Source: Candidatus Obscuribacterales bacterium (lineage in GTDB: Bacteria; Cyanobacteriota; Vampirovibrionia; Obscuribacterales; Obscuribacteraceae). Taken from it: 64,000 bases of DNA. Positions within the stretch are counted from its first letter, which is position 1. The number at the start of each line of letters is the position of its first letter. Made by a program: the position numbers and the translations under genes. The notes below the pieces were generated by a model that was given only the letters and a program-made list of their open reading frames with translations, did not search any database and was not told the origin of the DNA. Below are positions 55,833-64,000 of this stretch, piece by piece. The stretch covers positions 744,001 through 808,000 of the forward strand of contig JAHBVO010000001.1 of the NCBI GenBank assembly GCA_019637435.1. The letters run 5' to 3'.

Positions 55833-58800
55833 ATGGTCTACAACACATCTAAGAAGGAAGAAGTCTTCGAATTCATCAACGATACGGTTGATAAGAAAAA
55901 GCTTGGAGCTCTCTTGTCGGCTGTATACGAGAAGTACGGCACGGCTAAAACAGCCAACCTCGCCAACTCTCTCAAAGACCTCGGATTTAAATTTGCCACC
56001 AGAGCCGGTGTCACAATTTCAATCGACGATCTCGACGTTCCTGAGAAGAAACGTGAGCTGATCGCGGCAGCCGAGAAAGAAATCGAAGAAGCGCAACGCC
56101 GTTACGAACGTGGCGACATCACGGAAGTGGAACGCTACAACAAAGTTATCGACACCTGGTCGGCAACCACGGACGCATTGACGAAGGAAGTCGTCGACAA
56201 TTTCGACAGACTCAACCCCGTATACATGATGGCGTTCTCCGGCGCTAGAGGTAACATCTCCCAGGTCCGTCAGCTAGTCGGTATGCGGGGATTGATGGCT
56301 GACTCCCAAGGTCAGATTATCGACTTGCCGATTAAGGCAAACTTCCGCGAAGGATTGAACGTAACCGAATACATCATCTCCAGTTACGGCGCACGTAAGG
56401 GTCTTGTAGACACCGCTCTGAAAACAGCTGACTCCGGATACCTGACCCGCCGTCTCGTAGACGTCGCCCAGGACGTTATCGTTCGGGAACCTGATTGCAG
56501 AACCGAGCGCGGCATCTTGATGCAAGAGATTCTCGAAGGGGACAAAGCTCTCGTTAAAATCTCAGAGCGTACGTTCGGCAGAACAATCGCTGAAGATATT
56601 GTTGACCCCGAGACTGGTGAAGTGCTTTATCGCAACGGCACGATCATCAATCGTATGGCATCGCTTGACCTCGACCAGAAGTTGAAGAAACCGAAAGCCG
56701 TCAAAGTGCGTTCGCCGCTGACTTGCGAAGCGCAGTACGGCGTCTGCCAGAAGTGCTACGGCTGGTCGCTCACCAATAACCGCGTTGTCGACGCAGGCGA
56801 AGCGATCGGTATCATCGCAGCGCAGTCAATCGGTGAGCCTGGAACACAGCTCACAATGCGTACGTTCCACACAGGTGGTGCTGTTGCCGGTGGTAAATCC
56901 CGTGCTCAGCTCAAATCTCCTGGTAAGGGAACTGTCACCTTCAAAATTCAAACCCGTCAAATCCGCACCGCATATGGTGACGTGAAAGAGCAAACCATCA
57001 GAGATGGTGTGATGAAGATCAACGACGGTAAGAAAGAGAAATCAGTCAACGTATTGACCGGTTCGCTTCTCCAGGTTCAAAACGGAGACGAAGTCGAAGC
57101 AGGTCAAACTCTGGCTGAGTACGATCCGCCGGGTTCCAAGAAAGCTCTGACAGAAAGAGCTTCCAAGGACATCACAGCGGACATCTCCGGTCGTATCGTA
57201 TTTGCCGGCTTCCAAGCTGACGAAAAACGCGACCGTCAAGGCAACATCAGCCGTACCGCCAACCGTGCCGGTATCATCTGGGTCCTTGAAGGTGACGTAT
57301 ATAACTTGCCTTCCGGTGCTGAAGTCGTCGTCAAAGACGGACAAGAAGTGAAAGCACTCGATGTTCTTGCTGAAATCCAAATCCTCACCGAGCATGGTGG
57401 CGAAGTGCGATTCGGTCCTGAAATCGAAACTGAACAAGTCAAACGGGGCAGAAAAACAGTCACGAGACTTGTTAAAGGTAAGGAAATCAACGTCGTTATC
57501 GCTTCGGTCGGCTCCGCCAACGCCAAGCTCGATGCCGGTCAGAAAGGTTCTTACTGGAAAGTTCCGAAAACGAAGGAAACCTGGGCAATCAAAGTCGTCA
57601 AAGACGAGATTGTTGAAAACGGTAAGATCGTCGCCGAACTTATCGAAGACGGCACCAACTCCGTCACCACTGGTGGTGAGATTCTTTATGATGGTGTCGA
57701 AATCGACGACCGCCGCGTAGTCGTCAAAGCTGGTAAGGTGCTCTTCATCCCCGAAGAAATCCACTTCATCTCGAAAGACATCAGTTTGAAGATGGCGGAG
57801 ACCGGCGATCTCGTAACCGCTGGACAAGAAGTCGTCAAAGACGTTTTCGCTCACCTCGACGGTGTTGTGCAAATCGTTGCCGATAACGACATCATTCACG
57901 AAGTCATCATCAGACCCGGCGAATTGCTTCCGATCGCAGACCCGTCGGAACTCAAAGTTCCGGAAGGTCAGCTCATCGAGCCAGGAACCGAGATCGTCGA
58001 CGGATATACGCACAAAGAGCGTAAGATGGTCAGCCTCTTCGACAAGGATGACGGCACCATTCTCTGCGTGGTTCGTCCGGTCGAAGAATACTGGATCGAG
58101 CCGCCGGCAACTAAGTTCAAGCACAGCCAGACCGACGAGAAGATCGGCTTGAGATCAGTAACTCAGCTTCTGTTCCGCGACAGAGAAAAAGTCAGACAGA
58201 TCCAGGGCGCTCAACTTACGAGAACTTCACTGGTTCTCCAGATGCAAGGCTATCTGCAAGAACTCAAAGGTATCGTTGAGATCGACGAAGAATTCCACAT
58301 CGTCGTTCAAGAGAACATCATGCTCCGCCGTGAGCAAGACTTCAACGTCACACTGCTCGATGTTGAGAACGGACAGATAGTCGATCCTAAGACTCCTGTC
58401 GCGACCACTCAAGTATTGACCCGCAGTGACGCGAAAGTTCAACTCTCGAAGACCGACGAAAGACGTTTGCTCCTCATCACTGAAGAACAACAAATTCATC
58501 AGAAGACGAAGGGCGCAGTCAGCGTCAAAGAAAATGACCTCATTCGTGTAGACGACGCTCTCTCGAAATCGACCACCAATATTCAATCGGGTCAGGTTGT
58601 CGGAGTTGAGAAAGACGAGGTTGTTGTCCGCCGCGGCAGACCATATCTGATCTCGGCTAACACGCAACTTCAGTGCGAAGACGGAGCGCTGGTACAACGG
58701 GGCGACCTGCTAGCCACTCTCATCTTCGAACGTCAGAAAACCGGAGACATCGTTCAGGGTCTTCCGCGGGTTGAAGAACTTCTTGAAGCTCGTAAGCCGA

Positions 58801-59522
58801 AAGAATCTGCAATCCTCTCGGAGAAAGAAGGACGCGCCAAGATTGTCAGCGAAGACGATCAACACCGCTTCTATATGGTGTACAGCGATGGCGCAGAGGA
58901 AGAAGTTCCGATTCCGCCAGGTATGAACATTCTTCCTGAAGACGGCGAACAGATTACAGTTGGTAGAGCAATCACCGACGGTCCTCCGAACCCGCACGAT
59001 ATCGTCAGACTCCTCGGAATTGAAGCAGCGCAGAAATTCCTGGTCGACGAAGTACAGTCGGTATACCGCTCGCAAGGTGTAGAAATCGCTGACAAACACA
59101 TCGAAGTAATCGTCAGACAGATGACCCGTAAGGTTCGTGTCGACGATCCGAAGGACACCATCTTGCTTCCGGGCGAGCTCATGGAACGTTTCGCCATCGA
59201 AATGGAAAACGAGCGCGCTATGCAGGCCGGTCTGGTTCCCGCAACCTATACCGACGTGCTCCTGGGTATCACCAAGGCTTCGTTGAACACCGAGTCCTTC
59301 ATCTCGGCTGCATCGTTCCAGGAAACCACAAGAATCTTGACCGAAGCTGCAGTCGAAGGAAAGAAAGACTGGCTCCGCGGTTTGAAAGAGAACGTCATCA
59401 TCGGACGTCTCATTCCTGCTGGAACAGGCTTCCAGGGCCATGCCGCTCCGGTCGAAGAAGAAGAAGAAGAGCAAGACATCTACCCGCCGATTGGCGAAGG
59501 TTCGTTCAACGTACCGTCGTAA
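55833..59522 (+). CDS. rpoC2: RNA polymerase beta' C-terminal part, split form with large trigger-loop insertion
   Basis: A 1229-aa protein for the second half of beta'. The start has FEFINDTVDKKKLGALL. The bridge-helix region MMAFSGARGNISQVRQLVGMRGLM is next, followed by the second zinc site (CEAQYGVCQKCYGW). The trigger loop begins SIGEPGTQLTMRTFHTGG near residue 340. The trigger-loop sequence only resumes at about 975 (GLPRVEELLEARKPKESAIL), so about 600 residues of sandwich-barrel-hybrid repeats (SI3) are inserted, as in Cyanobacteria. The end contains the conserved region SFISAASFQETTRILTEAA and LKENVIIGRLIPAGTGF. GACGAGGG precedes the ATG. A hairpin at 59551 ends the operon. Confidence 0.98.
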   Translation: MVYNTSKKEEVFEFINDTVDKKKLGALLSAVYEKYGTAKTANLANSLKDLGFKFATRAGVTISIDDLDVPEKKRELIAAAEKEIEEAQRRYERGDITEVERYNKVIDTWSATTDALTKEVVDNFDRLNPVYMMAFSGARGNISQVRQLVGMRGLMADSQGQIIDLPIKANFREGLNVTEYIISSYGARKGLVDTALKTADSGYLTRRLVDVAQDVIVREPDCRTERGILMQEILEGDKALVKISERTFGRTIAEDIVDPETGEVLYRNGTIINRMASLDLDQKLKKPKAVKVRSPLTCEAQYGVCQKCYGWSLTNNRVVDAGEAIGIIAAQSIGEPGTQLTMRTFHTGGAVAGGKSRAQLKSPGKGTVTFKIQTRQIRTAYGDVKEQTIRDGVMKINDGKKEKSVNVLTGSLLQVQNGDEVEAGQTLAEYDPPGSKKALTERASKDITADISGRIVFAGFQADEKRDRQGNISRTANRAGIIWVLEGDVYNLPSGAEVVVKDGQEVKALDVLAEIQILTEHGGEVRFGPEIETEQVKRGRKTVTRLVKGKEINVVIASVGSANAKLDAGQKGSYWKVPKTKETWAIKVVKDEIVENGKIVAELIEDGTNSVTTGGEILYDGVEIDDRRVVVKAGKVLFIPEEIHFISKDISLKMAETGDLVTAGQEVVKDVFAHLDGVVQIVADNDIIHEVIIRPGELLPIADPSELKVPEGQLIEPGTEIVDGYTHKERKMVSLFDKDDGTILCVVRPVEEYWIEPPATKFKHSQTDEKIGLRSVTQLLFRDREKVRQIQGAQLTRTSLVLQMQGYLQELKGIVEIDEEFHIVVQENIMLRREQDFNVTLLDVENGQIVDPKTPVATTQVLTRSDAKVQLSKTDERRLLLITEEQQIHQKTKGAVSVKENDLIRVDDALSKSTTNIQSGQVVGVEKDEVVVRRGRPYLISANTQLQCEDGALVQRGDLLATLIFERQKTGDIVQGLPRVEELLEARKPKESAILSEKEGRAKIVSEDDQHRFYMVYSDGAEEEVPIPPGMNILPEDGEQITVGRAITDGPPNPHDIVRLLGIEAAQKFLVDEVQSVYRSQGVEIADKHIEVIVRQMTRKVRVDDPKDTILLPGELMERFAIEMENERAMQAGLVPATYTDVLLGITKASLNTESFISAASFQETTRILTEAAVEGKKDWLRGLKENVIIGRLIPAGTGFQGHAAPVEEEEEEQDIYPPIGEGSFNVPS

Positions 59523-59550
59523 TCGACTTGCGGAAATAAGAACTTGGGAG

Positions 59551-59583
59551 CGCCGGCGAATCATTTGCCGGCGTTCTCGTTCT
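59551..59583 (+). terminator. Probable terminator of the rpoB operon
   Basis: CGCCGGC-GAA/TT-GCCGGCG forms a GC-rich hairpin (59551-59573) 28 bp after the rpoC2 stop. The following TTCTCGTTCT is only moderately T-rich, so efficiency is uncertain. Confidence 0.65.
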
Positions 59584-59602
59584 ATCAGTCCCTGTATCCG
59601 AC

Positions 59603-59663
59603 CCTGGTTTCGACGTGCCTGGTTTCAACGCCCAGGGTTTCGGATACCTGGTTTCGACGTGCC
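59603..59663 (-). repeat. 17-bp direct repeats at the end of the VWA/TPR gene
   Basis: CCTGGTTTCGACGTGCC occurs at 59603-59619 and again, exactly, at 59647-59663, with degenerate GGTTTC units between and after them. They begin beyond the gene's stop and extend into its last codons (KPGTSKPGIRNPGR), suggesting slippage expansion that crosses the stop codon. Confidence 0.7.
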
Positions 59664-61142
59664 CGGTTTCGACTCATTCGTTTTTCTTGCGTCTTGTTTC
59701 ACCCCGTTCGGTTTAGCCTTGTCACCGTCCGTGGTGGCTGCTGCCGTCGGCTTCAACGGGTAATATGCGCGCAGTCCTCGAAGTATTGTTCTTCCTAAAC
59801 CGTATTTGCGCAGCTGTTTGAACGGCACTACAAGGCAGGGATTGTAAACCGCGCGAGAGTTGTTTACGAGATAATTCAGCGAATACAAGCCTTGTATGTC
59901 GTTGCCCATTTGCTGTTTCATCTCCTCTGTCAACTCGGTCCTCGCTGATGACGTGATGCCGATCTGGCAAAAAGTGACAAACAGACCGTTAGGAAGTGGA
60001 AAGCGTCTGGTCGCATCGGCAATTGTCTTTTTCACATTGTCGATACTGACTTCGCCATCGCTTACGATTGCGATCAATATCGGTTTGTCCAGGTGATAAG
60101 CGTGATAGCGAAAAGCCAGTTCGATAGCCGGAGAGAGTTGCGTGCCTCCGCCGGGTTTCATGTTGCGAAGCAGTTGATTGAACTGCTCTGCGGTTCGAAT
60201 TGAGTGAGCTTCCGGTGTGTTGTTGAACGGGATGAAGATGAAACCGTGCGGTAGGGCTTTTTCCAGAGTCCTGGTGAAGCCCAGCATTTCCTCGATGGCC
60301 CACTCCAAACGCTCCATCGGTTTAAGATCTGCAGATGGGCAGTCTTCGGAACTCATCGAGCCCGAGTGATCGAGGATGATGTAAACATCAGCGTTTTGCA
60401 AGGCGCGAACATCTTCAGTTGCAAGCTGAAACGTTGAGTGCGCCGGTCCAGCTTTGAGTTCCGCCTCTAGATTGACCGGGCGAAATCCTCGACCGGTAGC
60501 CAATCCGAACACACCGGGACCGCCCCTGAGAGCGGCTGCAAGTTGAGCATCCTGGGCATCGAGATTTGCTTTGAATTCTTTTTCCGCGCCGACATTCCAC
60601 TCCAATTTTTTTGTCGAGAGTTTAAATGCCTTTTTGTTCTCGATAGGCGAAACTGTCCCTATCGGCACTGACTCGTTATTCTTTTTCAACGCGTCTGCGC
60701 ACTCTTTCTTTACAGCCTCGTCGCTGGAGAGAAGCATGGCTAGCTTATATTCAGCAACAGCGTCCTTGAAGCGCAAAAGTGCGTCGAGACATCGGGCTCT
60801 CCACAAATGACTCGCCGAGTCCGTTGGATTATCGTCGACGCCGTTGTCGAAGTGCTTCAGTGCTTCGTCATATTTTCCTTTAACAAACAGAGCCTGACCT
60901 TCCGGAAGCGAAAAGGTCTCTGGAGTTTTTGCAACCGTATCACCGCCTGTGGACGCTTGTTCCGTGTTCCCACTGTTCGATGTTGCGGCCGATTCACCGC
61001 CCGAAGAATTCGCTGTTTGACTTACGGACTGCATGTTCTCGGCAGAACATGGCGCAAAGAGTTGGATGTGCAGGAAACCGAGAAGTAGAAACGTTGCGAG
61101 CGCAATCGGTTTTCCTTGAACACTGGCTCTGTGCTGCAACAT
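59625..61142 (-). CDS. Secreted TPR and von Willebrand factor A domain protein
   Basis: A protein of about 505 aa. The signal peptide (ALATFLLLGFLHIQLFAPCSA) lies just after ATG 61142. The frame is open a further 49 codons, but that part overlaps the next gene and lacks signal character. Two to three TPRs (about 95-165; ALFVKGKYDEALKHFDNG) precede a VWA domain (about 245-420) with a complete MIDAS: D-H-S-G-S in YIILDHSGSMS, Thr in GGGTQLSPA and Asp in IVSDGE. It binds a divalent ion and probably a protein ligand. The C-terminus is a short Lys/Pro/Gly repeat. It sits 7 bp downstream of another TPR gene, in one operon. Confidence 0.9.
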   Translation of the reverse strand: MLQHRASVQGKPIALATFLLLGFLHIQLFAPCSAENMQSVSQTANSSGGESAATSNSGNTEQASTGGDTVAKTPETFSLPEGQALFVKGKYDEALKHFDNGVDDNPTDSASHLWRARCLDALLRFKDAVAEYKLAMLLSSDEAVKKECADALKKNNESVPIGTVSPIENKKAFKLSTKKLEWNVGAEKEFKANLDAQDAQLAAALRGGPGVFGLATGRGFRPVNLEAELKAGPAHSTFQLATEDVRALQNADVYIILDHSGSMSSEDCPSADLKPMERLEWAIEEMLGFTRTLEKALPHGFIFIPFNNTPEAHSIRTAEQFNQLLRNMKPGGGTQLSPAIELAFRYHAYHLDKPILIAIVSDGEVSIDNVKKTIADATRRFPLPNGLFVTFCQIGITSSARTELTEEMKQQMGNDIQGLYSLNYLVNNSRAVYNPCLVVPFKQLRKYGLGRTILRGLRAYYPLKPTAAATTDGDKAKPNGVKQDARKTNESKPGTSKPGIRNPGR

Positions 61143-61149
61143 CGTCTGA

Positions 61150-62316
61150 TTACTTGTTTGAATGAGACGTTGGTGCGGATTTTGGACTCGCTGAATTGAC
61201 CAGCTCGTCAAGCGATGGCAATTGAGGATCGAGCGGTGATGGCTTAGCTGGGAGCTTTGCTGGCTTTTCTGCACCACCTGTGGTGTCAATAGACATCTGC
61301 TTCGCCGACAATGCTTCGGTTGGTACCGGTTCTTGTTTCACCGGATCGAAGTTGACGTAGTTTCTCACATACAGATTTGTTCCATGCGGCGATAGATATA
61401 CTCCGGAGGAGTCGGATGGTTTGGTGGACATCGCTTGATTCAAACCGATTGCAGCGTCTCGAACAGCCTCGGCGCGACGCCTTGCGTCGTCAGCCTTTGC
61501 CGCTGCATCATATCTTCGCGAGCGACTGTAAGCCCGTGAATCGTAACCGCTGAGTGTTCCATTTCGAATGAAATAGTCGTGCGCGGAAAGACCGCCGCCG
61601 CCGCCATTTAGAGACAGAGAGGAGGACGGCATAGCCGGGACCGGGATGTGTCGGTATTTAGAAGATTTGCTTCCGAGACTGGAGCGACCCAGGTAGAGAC
61701 CGCGCGCGGCTGCTTCGCTGTGAATCTGGCTAATTCGGCTGGACGCTTGATTCGTGACCCTTGTGCTCGACTTCTCGATGTCTTCTGAGGTGACTGTGAG
61801 GGGCGCGCCTGCTGGCGCTTTCGCCGTGTAGTATTCGATCTCTTTATCGCACTTTTCGGTGTTGCTAGCGGACGGATCCAGAAGCGTGCAGAGTTTGAAT
61901 TCTTTGAGTGCTTCGTCTCTGCGCTGCAGTCCCAGCAGTGCCTTTGCTCGCCCGAAGTGTGGTTCGGCAGCAGTCGGGTTCGTTCGAGCCGCTATGTTAA
62001 ACGCGGCCAGCGCGCGTTCATACTCGAGTTTTTTCAGCAGGTCGAAACCGACTTGAAGTGGTTCTCCTGGCGGCAACGGTTCCAAAACCGCTTTCGCAGC
62101 GGGTTTTGTTTCGACAGGATTACTAACTTGTTTTAGAAACGTTCCACTGTCGATTGCCTGGCGCCGCGGGACCGTTTTCATCGAGCTTCCTTCGTCCGTG
62201 GGGGCGAATGGGTCATCACCGGCGCAAGCTGTTTCGCCGCTCAAAAGTGCCAGTGCAACTGTCAAGGCAACAGTTGCCGATGTGACCGCAACGCATCGTG
62301 AGTTCGATTTTTTCAC
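61150..62316 (-). CDS. Secreted TPR-repeat protein
   Basis: A 388-aa protein with a signal peptide (about residues 1-31, ending in GETACAG). Two to three TPRs lie at about 80-160 (AFNIAARTNPTAAEPHFGRAKALLGLQRRDEALKEFKLC). The rest is Ser/Ala/Arg-rich and mostly disordered, with a short Gly-rich stretch (SSLSLNGGGGGLSAHD) and a Pro/Lys/Ser-rich end. The start is GTG 62316 with GAGAAG about eight bases upstream. It is immediately upstream of the VWA/TPR gene (7 bp), so the two exported proteins probably work together. Role unknown. Confidence 0.85.
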   Translation of the reverse strand: MKKSNSRCVAVTSATVALTVALALLSGETACAGDDPFAPTDEGSSMKTVPRRQAIDSGTFLKQVSNPVETKPAAKAVLEPLPPGEPLQVGFDLLKKLEYERALAAFNIAARTNPTAAEPHFGRAKALLGLQRRDEALKEFKLCTLLDPSASNTEKCDKEIEYYTAKAPAGAPLTVTSEDIEKSSTRVTNQASSRISQIHSEAAARGLYLGRSSLGSKSSKYRHIPVPAMPSSSLSLNGGGGGLSAHDYFIRNGTLSGYDSRAYSRSRRYDAAAKADDARRRAEAVRDAAIGLNQAMSTKPSDSSGVYLSPHGTNLYVRNYVNFDPVKQEPVPTEALSAKQMSIDTTGGAEKPAKLPAKPSPLDPQLPSLDELVNSASPKSAPTSHSNK

Positions 62317-62382
62317 ACAAGGCTTCTCGATAGCGCTTTTCTTGCATTCTAATATGCCCGCTAGGAAGGGGCACGAATCTAT

Positions 62383-63954
62383 CTACGATTCCACGCCGGG
62401 CGCGTATTCGTCCTCGCTCAAACCAAACGTCCAGGCAACGCCTTCTCGAGCGCTCCGCACGCCCGGGGGAACTCTCAGAAAGTATTGCTTACTGGTTCCA
62501 TCCGGTTCTGGTGTTGAGTTGTTGACCATCACAACGACCAGCGGCTCGTCGGTCATCGAATCTGATGAGGTAAAAACTTTTCGATAGAGCACACCGCATT
62601 CGTCTTCGCTGATCTTGACTGCGCCCGAGTCCTTCAAAAAGCGCTCTAAGCCGTAGCGTTCTATAAGGATGGAGCGAGTCTCGACATTCCGCTCGCGCTC
62701 AATTCTATCGACGTTGATGCTTTCAGGCTCTTCAATGATATCGCGCGAGACGCGACGTCCGTGCCAGAAGTGGGTTTGGAATTCGTCGCTGAACCTCAGC
62801 GCGGCGCCTTTCTCATCATGAAACCGGTGTTCGGGATCGAGGCGAGAGTAAACCGGATATTCGCAAACGAAGGCGATGCCTTCGTAGAAAAGTAACGCAT
62901 ATGCTTTTTCCAGCAACCGGCTCCAGATGTTTAATGACTCCAGATTTGGTGCGCTGTAAGCGTCCTGTGCGATATCGCGCAGAAAAAAGTGCAGTGGAAA
63001 TGACTGCATGAGTTGTGATTTTTTGAACAACTCCAATTGCAGCCCGGACGAAATCAAACGAATGGCCGGATCTCTATAAGCGCCCATGCGAGCTGGGCTC
63101 CAGAGCGCGTTCCCAACTGGTCGACCCGGATTTTCACTTTCATCTTCACCCTTTGATTGGTTGATCAAAGAAAGAATTTCGCTGTGTTCACCGCTATGAG
63201 GCGATGGCGAGGTCGAGCTAGGAGCGCCAAGACGACCTTCTTCTGCCGAAAGAATAGTTTTAAAAGTATTGATTGTACGCGCCACGATTTGCGGCAACAA
63301 TTGCAGATCGAGCTGCGACTCCATGCGAGCGAACATGGTCGTGATTTGCTCGTGGCGCTGATTGGCTTTCTCCATCGCCTGATCGGACACCCAGCCGTTT
63401 ACGTCTTTTTTCAAAGAAGCCAGCAGCGATTTGACGGCGGCGTGGAAGTTCGAGTTTATTTGCAGACCTATAGCTGTTAAACGCGGCGCATCATGCGTGT
63501 CTACGGTGCCGCCGACATTTTCATAAATACGATGTATTTTTCGGCTCAATTCCTTTTGCGAGTTTTGCTGACGGTTCTTATCGCTCTTAACGCCTAGCGA
63601 TTTCAACTGTGCATCCTGCAATTGAGCATCCAGGTTTTGCCATAAGCGTGCCCACGGCGGCATTTGCAAGCTGCGCCGCAATGTTGGGATGACATGGTCG
63701 CGGCTGTTTTCATCAAGCATCAACGCGATGATGATCGGATAGACGGTCAGTTGAAAAATGCTGTCGCAGACGATAACAACCGGTGTGTTCAGTCCCGACC
63801 TCGTGTAGAGTTCCTTCACGTCGAGCGCCATGGCGTGTCGCTGAACCTGATTGGGTTGCTTCTGGTGGCGAGTCCAACCCTGGTTAAACTCTTCCAGAAG
63901 CTCTTTGTGTTCCTCGCTCAGATGATTGAGGTTATCGTCTACCAGGTGGGTCAT
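62383..63954 (-). CDS. DUF6745-family protein of unknown function
   Basis: A 523-aa protein. The last 170 residues match the uncharacterised DUF6745 family closely: a LHRL-type H-D/E-K-G-A-A segment (HDEKGAALRFSDEFQTHFWHG), VSRDIIEEPESINVDRI, ERNVETRSILIERYG, and VVMVNNSTPEPDGTSKQYFL with VRSAREGVAWTFGLSEDEY. The N-terminal half (LYTRSGLNTPVVIVCDSIF) also fits the family's opening. The central part is helical and longer than usual. These proteins are cytoplasmic with no known activity. The frame stays open upstream to the right edge of the window without a better start, so a start beyond the edge cannot be excluded. Confidence 0.85.
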   Translation of the reverse strand: MTHLVDDNLNHLSEEHKELLEEFNQGWTRHQKQPNQVQRHAMALDVKELYTRSGLNTPVVIVCDSIFQLTVYPIIIALMLDENSRDHVIPTLRRSLQMPPWARLWQNLDAQLQDAQLKSLGVKSDKNRQQNSQKELSRKIHRIYENVGGTVDTHDAPRLTAIGLQINSNFHAAVKSLLASLKKDVNGWVSDQAMEKANQRHEQITTMFARMESQLDLQLLPQIVARTINTFKTILSAEEGRLGAPSSTSPSPHSGEHSEILSLINQSKGEDESENPGRPVGNALWSPARMGAYRDPAIRLISSGLQLELFKKSQLMQSFPLHFFLRDIAQDAYSAPNLESLNIWSRLLEKAYALLFYEGIAFVCEYPVYSRLDPEHRFHDEKGAALRFSDEFQTHFWHGRRVSRDIIEEPESINVDRIERERNVETRSILIERYGLERFLKDSGAVKISEDECGVLYRKVFTSSDSMTDEPLVVVMVNNSTPEPDGTSKQYFLRVPPGVRSAREGVAWTFGLSEDEYAPGVES

Positions 63955-64000
63955 CGAGGATGAGCTTCCGATTGATACTGCCGGTGATTGCCATACGCCT

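Noticed and set aside
57042..59564. Several long minus-strand open frames opposite rpoC2
   Set aside because: They are side effects of the strongly biased codons of rpoC2, show no protein family features, and have no start signals.

Overview
The window looks like chromosome from a non-photosynthetic relative of the Cyanobacteria (Melainabacteria/Vampirovibrionia, perhaps Obscuribacterales). Two sequence facts support this. The RNA polymerase beta' subunit is split into rpoC1 (613 aa) and rpoC2 (1229 aa), with a large insertion in the rpoC2 trigger loop, as in Cyanobacteria. The gene content is also rich in TPR proteins, Ser/Thr kinases and histidine kinases, with no photosynthesis genes. The taxon is an inference; a tree of RpoB/RpoC would settle it.

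Layout. 0-3 kb: two TPR proteins and a BASS-type transporter. 3-12 kb: an ArnT-like glycosyltransferase, an OmpR-type response regulator/sensor kinase pair, and, divergently, a CzcB/CzcA-like heavy-metal RND efflux pair; the 440 bp between them holds several operator-like repeats. 12-14 kb: a CHASE3 histidine kinase with two single-domain receivers. 14-19 kb: a TPR/degenerate-zincin/double-retropepsin lipoprotein candidate, an ATP-dependent DNA ligase and a PolX protein whose polymerase catalytic residues are lost while its PHP domain is kept. 19-25 kb: a secreted protein, a Ser/Thr kinase with an LRR-like outer domain, an NTF2-like protein, a metallo-beta-lactamase-fold hydrolase, a TPR protein and a secreted 108-aa-repeat protein. 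25-31 kb: a PHB-depolymerase-type esterase between two copies of an unrecognised beta-rich module, a PhyH-like dioxygenase and a Gln/Arg/Pro-rich protein. 31-36 kb: a signalling block (PAS histidine kinase with pseudo-receiver, small TPR protein, NarL-type regulator, receiver-kinase hybrid). 36-45 kb: a 904-aa repeat protein with modules like those of the esterase, CstA and NupC transporters in an overlapping operon, and a class A penicillin-binding protein. 45-49 kb: a second Ser/Thr kinase, a TPR/zinc-ribbon protein and a Xer recombinase. 49.5 kb: a selenocysteine tRNA. 50-59.5 kb: rpoB-rpoC1-rpoC2 behind a strong sigma70-type promoter. 59.6-64 kb: a VWA/TPR protein, another TPR protein and a DUF6745 protein.

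The most noteworthy items are the tRNA-Sec, the double-retropepsin protein with a dead-looking zincin domain, the polymerase-dead PolX beside a DNA ligase, the ~200-residue acidic tail on RpoB, and the module shared by the esterase and the 904-aa protein. No CRISPR array, prophage, insertion sequence or rRNA was seen.
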